Assembly (NCBI GenBank): GCA_965116565.1
Contig: OZ220699.1
Coordinates: forward strand, 682,001 to 746,000
DNA from: Bin87 sp965116565
Lineage (GTDB): Bacteria; Chloroflexota; Dehalococcoidia; Lucifugimonadales; UBA3495
Length of the DNA: 64,000 nucleotides
Direction of reading: 5' to 3'
The translations under genes were made by a program, and so were the position numbers. The number at the start of each line of letters is the position of its first letter. Positions within the stretch are counted from its first letter, which is position 1. The notes beneath the pieces were generated by a model. That model made no database searches. It worked only from the letters and a program-made list of their open reading frames with translations, and was not told where the DNA came from. Shown in pieces: positions 7,662 to 15,903 of this stretch.

Positions 7662-8330
7662 CTACTGTCCGAACATCAGCCGTCCAATTTGGAACACGAA
7701 ACCCGGCAAAACGTCCTCTCCATCCAGTGTGGCCGTGTTCTCCAGAATTTCCACGTCTTGGCCGGCACGATAAATGTAAGCTTGGCGGTCGATTGGATCC
7801 AGCAGCCACCCAAGCCGGGATCCGTCCTCCATCCATTCTTCCATCTTAGCCAGCAGGGGCGGCAGTCGGTCGCTGAGTGAGCGCATTTCTACCACAAAGT
7901 CCGGACCGCCGTTGATGGCGCCGCGGAGTTCCCGCTCGGTCAGGTTGTCGAATCGTTCCTGGATGATACAGGCAGCGTCGGGCAAGTACAGAGCGTTGCT
8001 GGGCCGCCGGAATGCGATGGTCTGGGAGAAACGTGCGCCGGGATTGGTTTGGTCCCAGATTCCCGGGTCAGCGTTGATCGTGGTCCCGCCAAGATTGATC
8101 AAAGGACCGGATGGGGCCATTACGATCAGCTCTGCCTGCGCCGAAAATTGGAAGTCGTACGGCTCGTTGCCGCGGGACAACTGGCACAAGCGCTCATCGA
8201 AATCGGGCGCGCTGCCGTCAATGCCCAGGGCTTTCGGGTTCAGGCGCAGTTCGCCGCCGGACGCCATGAGTAGATCCGGTTCGTGTTGGGCAGCCTCGAT
8301 GCCCGACTCTTTCGGTGTGATCGTCGCCAT
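7662..8330 (-). CDS. Uma2-family putative endonuclease-fold protein
   Basis: The C-terminal half (residues about 110-215) has the Uma2/DUF820 pattern: PDFVVEMRS, then a charged Lys-containing helix (LLAKMEEWMEDGSRLGWLLDP) and a Tyr-rich strand (QAYIYRAGQD). Uma2 domains have a PD-(D/E)XK nuclease fold, but their physiological role is unknown and many copies per genome are usual in Chloroflexota and Cyanobacteria. At 222 residues it is slightly longer than the two Uma2 genes near 29 kb because of an N-terminal extension (EPDLLMASGGELRLNP). AAGGA lies 7 bases before ATG 8330. Confidence 0.8.
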   Translation of the reverse strand: MATITPKESGIEAAQHEPDLLMASGGELRLNPKALGIDGSAPDFDERLCQLSRGNEPYDFQFSAQAELIVMAPSGPLINLGGTTINADPGIWDQTNPGARFSQTIAFRRPSNALYLPDAACIIQERFDNLTERELRGAINGGPDFVVEMRSLSDRLPPLLAKMEEWMEDGSRLGWLLDPIDRQAYIYRAGQDVEILENTATLDGEDVLPGFVFQIGRLMFGQ

Positions 8331-8354
8331 TCCTTAATCCTTGCGGGCCGATGG

Positions 8355-9263
8355 CTACCCGCTGACGACCTCTTTGAATTCGCGTATGGCGTTGATGTGC
8401 GCGTCCGGGGTCGCCAGCCCGGCCGACATGGTGTTGATGGAGAAGTGTGTCGCGCCCATGCCCCGCCAAGTCTCGGCGCGGGCCTGCCAGAACTCGGGGT
8501 CCCCGTCGGTGTAGTTCACCCTCGGTTCCATACCGATGGCGTCGGGGTCGCGCCCCACCGATACGGCGGCTTGCCGTACCTTGGTGATCGTGGCTGCGGC
8601 TTCGGGATGATCGGCGTCAAACTGGGGGAACCAGCCGTCGGCGCACCGCCCCACCCGGCTCAACACCCGTTCGGGCGGAATCGGTCCTCGCGCCCGACTG
8701 CCGGCGCCCATCCATAACGGTATTGGCCGCTGCACTGGCAGCGGGTTGATGCCGGCGTTGGTCACGTCATGGTAACGGCCGTGGAAGTCCACCACCTCTT
8801 CGGTCCACAGCTTCCTCAGCAGTTCCATCTGCTCCTCGGCGCGCCGGCCCCGAGTGGTGAAGTCTTCGCCCAGTGCCTCGTACTCCACCGGATTCCAGCC
8901 AATGCCCACACCCAAGCGTAGTCGACCGTTACTGAGCACGTCTACCTCGGCGGCCTGCTTGGCGACCAGCGCGGTCTGCCTTTGCCCCAGGATCACGATG
9001 GCCGACACTAACTCCACGTTGGTGGTCACAGCGGCCATGTAGCCGAACGCCACGAAAATCTCGTGGAACATGCTTTCCTTGGTATAACTGCCGGTCCAAG
9101 GCTGGTGGTAATCGGTATCGGCGCCCAGGACGTGGTCGTAGGCGATGATGTGGGCGAACCCCAACTGCTCGGCGGCCTGTACGTAGTCGCGTACGGCGAC
9201 GGGGTCGGAACCGATCTCGGTTTGGGGGAAAACCACGCCGATCTGCATCTGCTGGTCAGGCAT
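8355..9263 (-). CDS. LLM-class (luciferase-like) flavin- or F420-dependent oxidoreductase
   Basis: The 302-residue protein has the TIM-barrel bacterial-luciferase signature: MQIGVVFPQTEIGSDP at the start, AEQLGFAHIIAYDHVLG, then RLRLGVGIGWNPVEYEALGEDF, and a later PIPLWMGAG. This spacing fits the subgroup often annotated as TIGR03619-type F420-dependent oxidoreductases. Such enzymes oxidise or reduce organic substrates with FMN or F420; the cofactor cannot be decided here. AAGGAG precedes ATG 9263. It is the first of three LLM enzymes in this window, and the family is known to be expanded in SAR202 genomes. Confidence 0.88.
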   Translation of the reverse strand: MPDQQMQIGVVFPQTEIGSDPVAVRDYVQAAEQLGFAHIIAYDHVLGADTDYHQPWTGSYTKESMFHEIFVAFGYMAAVTTNVELVSAIVILGQRQTALVAKQAAEVDVLSNGRLRLGVGIGWNPVEYEALGEDFTTRGRRAEEQMELLRKLWTEEVVDFHGRYHDVTNAGINPLPVQRPIPLWMGAGSRARGPIPPERVLSRVGRCADGWFPQFDADHPEAAATITKVRQAAVSVGRDPDAIGMEPRVNYTDGDPEFWQARAETWRGMGATHFSINTMSAGLATPDAHINAIREFKEVVSG

Positions 9264-9409
9264 GACTGCTCTCCTTGGGGTGGGAAGGTGCGTCCGCAGC
9301 GCGCAGACGCTGCGATTTTACCCGGCGCGGTGAACGGTCGCAAACCGCAACCGCGCGGATTCGCGCGTACGTTGTACCGCTCGCCTGCACAGGGTGAGCG
9401 GCGACTTAC

Positions 9410-9604
9410 CTACGACGTCGCCCAGACCAGGTTCCAAAGCAGCAGAAACAGGAGGACCGCCGTCCACCCTGTGAGCATCAGGATGCGGAAGAGCCGGTTG
9501 AACCACGGATGCTCCCAGAAGGGCAGCCGGCGCTCTCGGGCCCATTGGGTTTCGGGTGCGCCGCCCGCCCAGATCCAGCGGCGGAATTTCGCGATCAGTG
9601 ACAT
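9410..9604 (-). CDS. Small single-pass membrane protein of unknown function
   Basis: The 64-residue product starts with a basic amphipathic part (MSLIAKFRRWIWAGG), contains a Trp/His-rich middle, and ends in one strong hydrophobic helix (residues about 40-61, LMLTGWTAVLLFLLLWNL). I do not recognise a family. It lies 55 bases downstream of the amino-acid ABC ATPase gene on the same strand and might be the last gene of that operon. The Trp-rich composition and a real membrane helix argue for a gene rather than chance. Confidence 0.5.
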   Translation of the reverse strand: MSLIAKFRRWIWAGGAPETQWARERRLPFWEHPWFNRLFRILMLTGWTAVLLFLLLWNLVWATS

Positions 9605-9658
9605 TGCGGACGTTTGGCGAAAACTATGATTGTTCCGTAGTTAATCGTCGGGCGCCGA

Positions 9659-10417
9659 CTAAAGGATCTGGGACAGGAAGTACTTGACCCGTTCGTGCCG
9701 CGGATTGTTGAAGAACTCGTCCGGCGGCTGGTCCTCAACGATCACTCCCTCGTCAAACATTACGATGCGGTCCGCAACCTCCCGCGCAAACCCCAATTCG
9801 TGCGTCACGGCCAGGATCGTCATCTGGGATGCCGCCAGCTCCCGCATCACCTCCAGCACTTCCTTGATCATCTCCGGGTCCAGCGCCGAGGTTGGCTCGT
9901 CGAACAGCATGATGTTCGGCTGCATTGCCAGGGCCCTGGCGATGGCCACGCGCTGCTGCTGCCCGCCGGAAAGCTGCGCCGGGTACTTGTCCGCCTGCTC
10001 TGGGATGCCCACACGCTCCAGCAGCTCCATCGCAACGTCTTCTGCTTCGCTGGCCGGCAGCTTGCGCACCTTCATCGGCGCCAGGGTGATGTTCTTCATC
10101 ACCGTCAGATGCGGGAACAGGTTGAACGACTGGAACACCATGCCGACGTCGCGGCGTATCGCGTCAATGTTGCGCACGTCGTTGGACAACTCGATGCCGT
10201 CCACGATGATGTCGCCCCGCTGGTGTTGCTCCAGCCGGTTGATGGTCCGGATGAACGTGGACTTGCCGGACCCGGACGGCCCGATGATCACCACCACCTC
10301 GCCCTTCTTCACCGACGTGGTAATGCCCCGAAGGGCGTGAAAGTTGCCGAACCACTTGTGAACGTCCCGGCAGATGATGATCTCTTCGTCGATAACTGTG
10401 TGTCCGTTGGTCGTCAT
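9659..10417 (-). CDS. aapP: Polar amino-acid ABC transporter ATP-binding protein (AapP/GlnQ type)
   Basis: All ABC ATPase motifs are present in 252 residues: Walker A GPSGSGKST (46-54), Q-loop VFQSFNLFPH (94-103), signature LSGGQQQR (149-156), Walker B IMLFDEP (169-175) and the H-loop (VTHELGF). The sequence is of the polar amino-acid uptake type (FNLFPHLTVMKNI). It closes a leftward operon after a solute-binding protein and two permeases, which together match the AapJQMP general L-amino-acid transporter layout. The N-terminal dozen residues (TTNGHTVIDEE) are variable in the family. Confidence 0.93.
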   Translation of the reverse strand: MTTNGHTVIDEEIIICRDVHKWFGNFHALRGITTSVKKGEVVVIIGPSGSGKSTFIRTINRLEQHQRGDIIVDGIELSNDVRNIDAIRRDVGMVFQSFNLFPHLTVMKNITLAPMKVRKLPASEAEDVAMELLERVGIPEQADKYPAQLSGGQQQRVAIARALAMQPNIMLFDEPTSALDPEMIKEVLEVMRELAASQMTILAVTHELGFAREVADRIVMFDEGVIVEDQPPDEFFNNPRHERVKYFLSQIL

Positions 10418-10451
10418 GGTGGGCGCTCCGTTGGGTCGGCTATAACTGGTT

Positions 10452-10880
10452 CTACTGTCCGTCGTTGCGGAGCCGACGCCGCCGGGTGCGGCGCGTGGCG
10501 CGTTCGGTTCGCAACTGCTCCACTTCGGCGCTCAACTCGTCTAGCCGTCGTTCGAGCGTGTCTGCCCGCTTGACTGCGGCGTCTCGCTCTTTCGCAACGG
10601 CGTCGCGCTCCTCGGCAACGGTGTCCAGCTCTTCGGCAACGGCGTCGCGCTCCTGTTCGGCGGCGATGCGCCGGCCCGATTCCTGCCAGTAAAGCATGAT
10701 GTCCGGCCCTCCTACTATCGCGCTGGCCAGCGCCATGGCGGTCAAGATGCGAATCGCCAGTTGTCCCGGCTTCAGGTCGGCTTCGCCAACACTGATGGCC
10801 GAAATCATGGCCCCAACGAACACGTCCAGGCAAACATAGAACAGCAGGCGTCGCCCCCTGGCCAGTAACCGTCTGATCAT
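10452..10880 (-). CDS. Small membrane protein with heptad-repeat cytoplasmic tail, inside the aap operon
   Basis: Residues about 8-30 and 46-66 are hydrophobic, and the rest of the 142 residues is a charged coiled coil built from near-exact heptads (AEELDTV, AEERDAV, AKERDAA) followed by LERRLDELSAEVEQL and a basic Arg-rich tail. The heptads are encoded by 21-bp tandem repeats. I do not recognise the family. It lies between aapM and aapP with gaps of 57 and 34 bases, so it is likely co-transcribed with the transporter, but such a gene is not a standard part of that operon. Two other proteins here (25530-25949, 42215-42682) share the pattern of two membrane helices plus a charged tail. Confidence 0.65.
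   Translation of the reverse strand: MIRRLLARGRRLLFYVCLDVFVGAMISAISVGEADLKPGQLAIRILTAMALASAIVGGPDIMLYWQESGRRIAAEQERDAVAEELDTVAEERDAVAKERDAAVKRADTLERRLDELSAEVEQLRTERATRRTRRRRLRNDGQ
10591..10653. repeat. Three 21-bp tandem repeats coding for coiled-coil heptads
   Basis: Units of 21 bases (TCGGCAACGG then GTCGCGCTCCT with small changes) run at 10591-10611, 10612-10632 and 10633-10653. On the minus strand each encodes one heptad of the coiled coil. The matching period suggests growth of the coil by unit duplication. Confidence 0.65.
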
Positions 10881-10937
10881 GGAGTCTGCCGCCGCCCGTC
10901 CGTATTCTAGCAGACGGCTCCCGGCGACGCAGTGTAA

Positions 10938-12185
10938 CTACCGTTCACCCACTCCCTGGTTTCGTTCTATGTGGCGGCTGACGTACGACATTCCGTAGCA
11001 GAACACCCAGAACACGATGGCCAGAAAAACAAACATCTCACGAGCGCTCGCTATGTACTCGGGCCGGCTGATGAATACCCGCCCCATTTCGACGATGTCC
11101 ACCATCCCTATGATGTACACCAGACTGGTGTCCTTGAACAGCGCAATAAACTGGCCCACGATGGCGGGAATGACGTTGCGGATCGCCTGGGGCAGCGAAA
11201 TCAGCATCGTCGTCTGCCATCCCGGCAACCCCAGCGCGCGGGCCGCCTCCGCCTGCCCGGGAGACAGTGCCTGCAGGCCGCCGCGAATGTTCTCCGCCAT
11301 GTACGCCGAGCTGAACATGGTGATCACCACGGCCGCGCGAAACAGCGAGTTCTGGGGAAAATCCTCGGGGAATGCCAACGGCACCAGCGTCTGCGACATG
11401 AACAGCAGCGTGATCAGCGGAACCCCGCGGAACACCTCAATGAACGCCACGCATAGCAGTTTCACCACCGGCAGGTTGCTCCGCCGTCCCAGCGCCAGGG
11501 CGATCCCGATGGGCAGGCTCAGGCTGATTCCTCCCACGGCCAGTATCAGGTTCAGCGTCAACCCGCCCCAGTACACCACGGACACCGGCTGCAGCCCCGG
11601 CACGTTGGGAATGCCGCGCTGCAGCGCCAGCGTGATCAGGAACGCCGCCACGCCCCAGGCCACCGCCCAACGCGCCTGGCCCACCGGCGTGTACCTGCCC
11701 AGCGCCCACCCGATGGCGGTGGACGGTAGATTGGCGAGCAGCAGAATGCGCACGTCCAATCCCATGCGGTCCAGGCTGTAGGGCAGGAATGCGAACAAAG
11801 CGGCAACCACCGCGGCCATGACCGCGATGTTTCTGGCCACGCCCGCGCCCAGAATGCCCCAGATCAACCCCAACAGGGCCGTTACCAAAAGCAGAGATAC
11901 CTGAGGACGCCAGAAACAGTTCTGTCCCGGACAGGCCAGCTCGGTGTTGTAGCTGCCGATCAGGAACAGCCCGCCTACGCGCTCCACCACCGTCCAGTCC
12001 GCCGAAATGAACACCCAGCGCAGCCCGTACCACAGGATCACCAGCGCCAGCACGCCCGATATCACCGTCAGCGCGGAGTTCAAACGGCTGCTGAACAGAT
12101 TGGCGTGCATCCAACCGATGACGCCTACCTCCGTTCGGGGAGGCGGCAGCGCGTTTGCGGCTGGTGTTTGCGTTTCCGCGGCCAT
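10938..12185 (-). CDS. aapM: Polar amino-acid ABC transporter permease (AapM type)
   Basis: The 415-residue protein has several hydrophobic segments and a C-terminal binding-protein-dependent transport domain with the EAA loop (QAEAARALGLPGWQTTMLISLPQAIRNVIP). It is the second permease of the operon, starting 4 bases after aapQ ends. The long N-terminal half (residues 1-190, with a CPGQNC sequence in a loop) is typical of AapM/BztC and not of short HisM-type permeases. With aapQ it should form the membrane channel for L-amino acids. Confidence 0.9.
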   Translation of the reverse strand: MAAETQTPAANALPPPRTEVGVIGWMHANLFSSRLNSALTVISGVLALVILWYGLRWVFISADWTVVERVGGLFLIGSYNTELACPGQNCFWRPQVSLLLVTALLGLIWGILGAGVARNIAVMAAVVAALFAFLPYSLDRMGLDVRILLLANLPSTAIGWALGRYTPVGQARWAVAWGVAAFLITLALQRGIPNVPGLQPVSVVYWGGLTLNLILAVGGISLSLPIGIALALGRRSNLPVVKLLCVAFIEVFRGVPLITLLFMSQTLVPLAFPEDFPQNSLFRAAVVITMFSSAYMAENIRGGLQALSPGQAEAARALGLPGWQTTMLISLPQAIRNVIPAIVGQFIALFKDTSLVYIIGMVDIVEMGRVFISRPEYIASAREMFVFLAIVFWVFCYGMSYVSRHIERNQGVGER

Positions 12186-12188
12186 CTG

Positions 12189-13403
12189 CTAACCGGTGAA
12201 CCCGATGTGTCGGTTGTACAAGTTGCCGACGAGAGACCAGGTCAGGCTCATGGCCAGATATGCGGCCATCAGCATCAGGAAAATGTTTATGGCCGGCGCA
12301 GTCTGGGTCATGGTGACGGCGACATTGGTGAGGTCGGTGTAGCCCACCACACCTCCCAGGCTGCTGTTCTTGGTCAGGTTCAGACACTGGCTGATCCACG
12401 GCGGAATGATGACGCGCAGGGCCTGGGGAAACGTCACCTGCCGTAGAGTGTTCGTAGGCGAGAGACCCAGGGCGCGGGCGGCTTCGGTCTGGCCTCGGCC
12501 CACCGACTGGATGCCGGCGCGCACGATTTCGGCGATGAACGACGCCGTATAGATCACCAGGCCAACCAGCAGCACCAGCATGCCGGCCCTGACGGTAATC
12601 CCGCCGTCGATGCGGCCGAATCGCCCCTGGGGAGCCGGAGTCGAGATGGAGAAGGGCGCGTCCCCGAAAATCCCGCTGAGGACCAGCCACGCAATCGCCG
12701 CGATCACCACCGTGGTTGCGCAACCGAACACCACCGGATACGACGGCCGGCTGGTTTCGTCCTCACGCCGAGCCAGTCGGTGATAAACCAGCACCCCTGC
12801 CGCCACTGCAACCACCGCCAGCACGAGCCAGACCACCGCCGGCGTGATCCCGCTGGCTACCGGGCCCGGGAAAGATATGCCCGCGTTGTTCACGAAAAGA
12901 CCACCGGCGATCACGTAGCCTTCACGCACCGTCGGCAGCGCCAGCACAATGTAGAACCAGAAGAACAGCTGCACCAGCAGCGGCACGTTACGGAAGAATT
13001 CGATATATGCCGTGGCCAGCTTCGACACGATCCAGTTGGGCGAGAGGCGGCACACGCCGATGAAAATGCCGAGCAGCGTGGCTAGTATGACGCCCAGGAC
13101 CGCCACCGCAACGGTGTTGGTAGCGGCTACGATCAGCGCATACAGGAAACTGTCCGACGACTCATAGGGAAGGATATGCTCCCCGATTGGAGTCTGATAC
13201 TCGCGCGCGAGAAAGCTGAATCCGAAGGGGATTTCCCGGTCATCAATGGCAAACGCCATGTTGCCAAAGAACCACATCACCAGCGCCACCACCAGAATCG
13301 CCGACGCGATCTGGGCCGCCCACTGGAGTATCTGCGTGTGCCTCCAGACTGGAATGCCCTGGTAGGTGAGCATGCGGGGTAATGTCGTATTGCGATTCAG
13401 CAT
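12189..13403 (-). CDS. aapQ: Polar amino-acid ABC transporter permease (AapQ type)
   Basis: A 404-residue membrane protein with an N-terminal helix near residue 30, a periplasmic section (GISFPGPVASGIT), and the transport-domain EAA loop (QTEAARALGLSPTNTLRQVTFPQALRVIIP) near the C-terminus. The length and two-part architecture match AapQ/BztB permeases. It is followed 3 bases later by aapM and preceded by a strong hairpin that separates it from the solute-binding gene, so its transcript level may be lower than that of aapJ. Confidence 0.9.
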   Translation of the reverse strand: MLNRNTTLPRMLTYQGIPVWRHTQILQWAAQIASAILVVALVMWFFGNMAFAIDDREIPFGFSFLAREYQTPIGEHILPYESSDSFLYALIVAATNTVAVAVLGVILATLLGIFIGVCRLSPNWIVSKLATAYIEFFRNVPLLVQLFFWFYIVLALPTVREGYVIAGGLFVNNAGISFPGPVASGITPAVVWLVLAVVAVAAGVLVYHRLARREDETSRPSYPVVFGCATTVVIAAIAWLVLSGIFGDAPFSISTPAPQGRFGRIDGGITVRAGMLVLLVGLVIYTASFIAEIVRAGIQSVGRGQTEAARALGLSPTNTLRQVTFPQALRVIIPPWISQCLNLTKNSSLGGVVGYTDLTNVAVTMTQTAPAINIFLMLMAAYLAMSLTWSLVGNLYNRHIGFTG

Positions 13404-13454
13404 TTCTTCCCGGCGTCGTGCGACATTCTAACCCAAAGCCCTGTCCTCAAACAC

Positions 13455-13489
13455 CAAAAAAGAGGGCGGGTTACGAATAACCCGCCCTT
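13455..13489 (-). terminator. Hairpin between aapJ and aapQ, probable partial terminator
   Basis: GGGCGGGTTA-CGAA-TAACCCGCCC forms a perfect 10-bp stem with a tetraloop (13464-13487). On the minus strand it is followed by TCTTTTTTGG, a good T-run. Placed just after the solute-binding gene and before the permeases, it fits the common arrangement in which the binding protein is made in excess and only part of the transcription reads through. Confidence 0.85.
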
Positions 13490-13520
13490 GCTGTCCAGGG
13501 ATCGCTGCTATGCGCGTTGT

Positions 13521-14699
13521 TTAGCGCAGAGGTGCGGCATAAATCTGGCCGCCCTTCGGGCAGTCCTGGCAGGGAGCGTTGGCCCACAGCGCGTTGCGGC
13601 CGTTCTCACGCGGCAGGTCGATGCCGTCGGGGCCAAGGTTGCGGGAGTAGATCTCGCCGTAGTTGCCCACGGCGTTGATCACGTCCTGCGACACGGTCTC
13701 GCTGAGTCCCAGGGGCTCCTGGCCGAACGAGCCTTCCAGACCCATCAGGCGGTCAACCTTGGTGTCGCCGGTGACGGCCGTCGGCACGTTGCCGGAGGTT
13801 ACGCCATACGCCTCGGCGTAGATCAGTATGCCCATCACGGTCTTGACGATGTCAAACCACTGGTCGTCGCCGTGGGGGACCACCGGGCCCAGCGGCTCCT
13901 CGGAGATGGTCTCGGGCAGGATCACGTGATCGGCACGATTCTGGAGGCCGGTGCCCAACGCGGCCAGCTGCGAGCGGTCGTTGGTGAACGCGTCGCACTG
14001 CCCGCTCTCGTAGGCGGCGACCACGGCCGGCGTGTCCTCAAAGGTCAGCACTTCCAGGTTCAGGCCATTCTGGTTGGAGAAGTCCTGGAGGTTCAACTCA
14101 GTCGTGGTGCCCAGGGTCACGCAAACGCTGGCGCCTCCCAGATCCAGTGCGCTGGATACGCCCAGGTCCTTCCGCACCATGAAGCCCTGGCCGTCGTAGA
14201 ACATGGTTTGGGCGTAGTTGCCCCACTGGGCGTCGCGGGAGGTGGTCCACGTAACCGTGCGGACCAGCATGTCAACTTCACCGGACTGGATGGTCGGCCC
14301 GCGCTCGGCGGCAGTGATCAGGCGAATCTCGATCTTGTTGGGGTCGCCGAGGACGGCAGCGGCGAGGGCGCGGCACAGGTCAATGTCGAACCCGACGTTA
14401 TTGCCGTTGTCGTCAACGTAACCGTAGCCGGGAACGTCGTTGCGGCTGGCGCAGATGACCTTGTCGCGGGCGCGTACCGCGTCCAGGCGGCTGTCGCCCT
14501 GGTTGTCCATCGATGTCGCTTCGGTAGCCGTTGGGGCGGCGGTGGCTTCCATTGCCTGCTGGGTTGGCGCGGCGGCGGCGGTCGGTTCGGTCGCTGCCGG
14601 TGCAGGTGGCGCTGGCGGTTCTTCCTGACCGCAGGCCATCGCTGCCACCAGCGCGATTATCAGCGCTGTTCCAGTCAGGTATGTGATAGTTCTCTTCAT
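13521..14699 (-). CDS. aapJ: Amino-acid ABC transporter solute-binding lipoprotein (AapJ type)
   Basis: A signal peptide ending in a lipobox (LVAAMAC, Cys near residue 23) is followed by a Pro/Ala/Thr-rich linker to about residue 70. The binding-protein fold then runs to residue 392. RDKVICASRNDVPGYGYVD, NVGFDIDLCRALAAAV, and VDMLVRTVTWTTSRD match AapJ/BztA general amino-acid binding proteins, which also carry a conserved disulphide region like the C-terminal APCQDCPKGG here. It is the first gene of the operon, with a 5' region of 270 bases and no gene. The lipid anchor agrees with a monoderm-like cell envelope. Confidence 0.9.
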   Translation of the reverse strand: MKRTITYLTGTALIIALVAAMACGQEEPPAPPAPAATEPTAAAAPTQQAMEATAAPTATEATSMDNQGDSRLDAVRARDKVICASRNDVPGYGYVDDNGNNVGFDIDLCRALAAAVLGDPNKIEIRLITAAERGPTIQSGEVDMLVRTVTWTTSRDAQWGNYAQTMFYDGQGFMVRKDLGVSSALDLGGASVCVTLGTTTELNLQDFSNQNGLNLEVLTFEDTPAVVAAYESGQCDAFTNDRSQLAALGTGLQNRADHVILPETISEEPLGPVVPHGDDQWFDIVKTVMGILIYAEAYGVTSGNVPTAVTGDTKVDRLMGLEGSFGQEPLGLSETVSQDVINAVGNYGEIYSRNLGPDGIDLPRENGRNALWANAPCQDCPKGGQIYAAPLR

Positions 14700-14973
14700 C
14701 TGAATTGATCCTCCTGTTTATCGGTCGCTTTGACTCCGAGATTTGACCGGAGACGATTCTACCATGTTTGGTGGCATGTCTCGTTCAGTCTTCGTTGCCT
14801 TGTTTGCGGAATCTGCCATGCCAGCGTCGCGGTGAATCCGTTGCGGGATGTGCGTTCGCGCCTTGCGCGTTCCGCCAGCCAAACATCGCGCTGCCCTTTG
14901 AATTTTGGGCGCGGGTATGGTTCGTCTATCGAGCGGAATCCGCTCCGCACAACACACCATCGTGTTGGTGACG

Positions 14974-15759
14974 TCAGGAAAATCTCCACAGGTTGAGCGC
15001 TGTCCCGCCGAATATCTTGTCCAGATCCTCCCGCGGGCACCAGGACTCCATCTCCCGCATCGTGTGGCGCAGGGAGTTTCGGTATCCCTCCCGGTTGGTG
15101 CAGCGCGGCCAGTCCGATCCCCACACCATCCGGTCCGGCCCGAACGAGTCGTAGGCCATCTGCACCCACGGGGGCGTGTTGCGGTACGGGAACGGCGGGT
15201 CGCTGATCTCTCCCATACCGTGAATCTTGATGACCGTGTTGGGATGGCGGGCCAACTCCAACGCCTGCCGGTATGTCGATTCCGGAGGCATATCCTGAGC
15301 TCCGATGGCATGAATGCCCATGCCCACGATGTGCTCCAGGATGAAGGTCAGGTTGGGCAGCTCGGCCACCAGCGCTTCGAATTCAGGCGACGCGAAACCC
15401 TCCGCTGACCCGCCCACGCTCACCGACATCCCTAGGTTGGCGGCTGCCCGCCAGATCGCCAGCGGATCATTCCCCGGCGACCGGTGGAAGTTGCGGATCC
15501 GCAGCGTCTCGGCGCCGGCCGCGCGCAGGCTGTCCAGCGTGTCCGGCGCCGCCGGGTCGTCCACGTCCACCCTGCACACTACTGAGAAGCGCCCGGGAAA
15601 CCGCCCGATGCACTCCAGCACGTACGAGTTGTCCAGCGTCGCCGTCGACTGCACCAGTACCGTCTTGGAAACTCCGTTCAGCTCCATCTGCGCCAGCAGC
15701 ATTTCGACGGGTTCATAATGGTCGCGTCCGATATGGACATGGGTATCTACGATCAGCAT
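14974..15759 (-). CDS. Amidohydrolase-family (TIM-barrel metal-dependent) hydrolase
   Basis: The protein (261 residues from ATG 15759) begins with MLIVDTHVHIGRDHY, the HxH metal-binding motif of amidohydrolase 2 proteins. Later come VVCRVDVDDPAAP, a conserved IKIHGMG strand, and RMVWGSDWPR near the C-terminus, whose Asp is the usual catalytic or metal ligand. The family includes decarboxylases and lactonases (e.g. ACMSD, PDC hydrolase types). The start is set at the family-typical Met; an upstream Met at 15810 would add 17 unlike residues. It is divergent from the Rieske oxygenase gene, suggesting a shared catabolic context. Confidence 0.82.
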   Translation of the reverse strand: MLIVDTHVHIGRDHYEPVEMLLAQMELNGVSKTVLVQSTATLDNSYVLECIGRFPGRFSVVCRVDVDDPAAPDTLDSLRAAGAETLRIRNFHRSPGNDPLAIWRAAANLGMSVSVGGSAEGFASPEFEALVAELPNLTFILEHIVGMGIHAIGAQDMPPESTYRQALELARHPNTVIKIHGMGEISDPPFPYRNTPPWVQMAYDSFGPDRMVWGSDWPRCTNREGYRNSLRHTMREMESWCPREDLDKIFGGTALNLWRFS

Positions 15760-15821
15760 GGGTAAACCACCTTTACTAACGGCTAAACCGGGCGGAAGGA
15801 TACATGCCATGCCGATTTTTG

Positions 15822-15827
15822 TATAAT
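15822..15827 (+). promoter_or_regulatory. Probable -10 box of the Rieske oxygenase gene
   Basis: A perfect TATAAT lies at 15822-15827, about 77 bases before the ATG at 15904. No good -35 box is seen at the right distance (sequence near 15800 is GGATACATG), so this would be a weak or activator-dependent promoter. Confidence 0.4.
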
Positions 15828-15903
15828 GCTGACCTCACGTGCTGAAACGATGATCGGCCAACGCCGGCCCGATTCCATCCAGACCAAAGGAGGTATTGCC
15901 GCC

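Noticed and set aside
7582..8337. Plus-strand frames overlapping the Uma2 gene
   Set aside because: No family resemblance; the minus-strand Uma2 reading has clear motifs and a Shine-Dalgarno sequence.
13488..14708. 406-codon plus-strand frame antisense to aapJ
   Set aside because: Compositional shadow; aapJ has a signal peptide, lipobox and family motifs.
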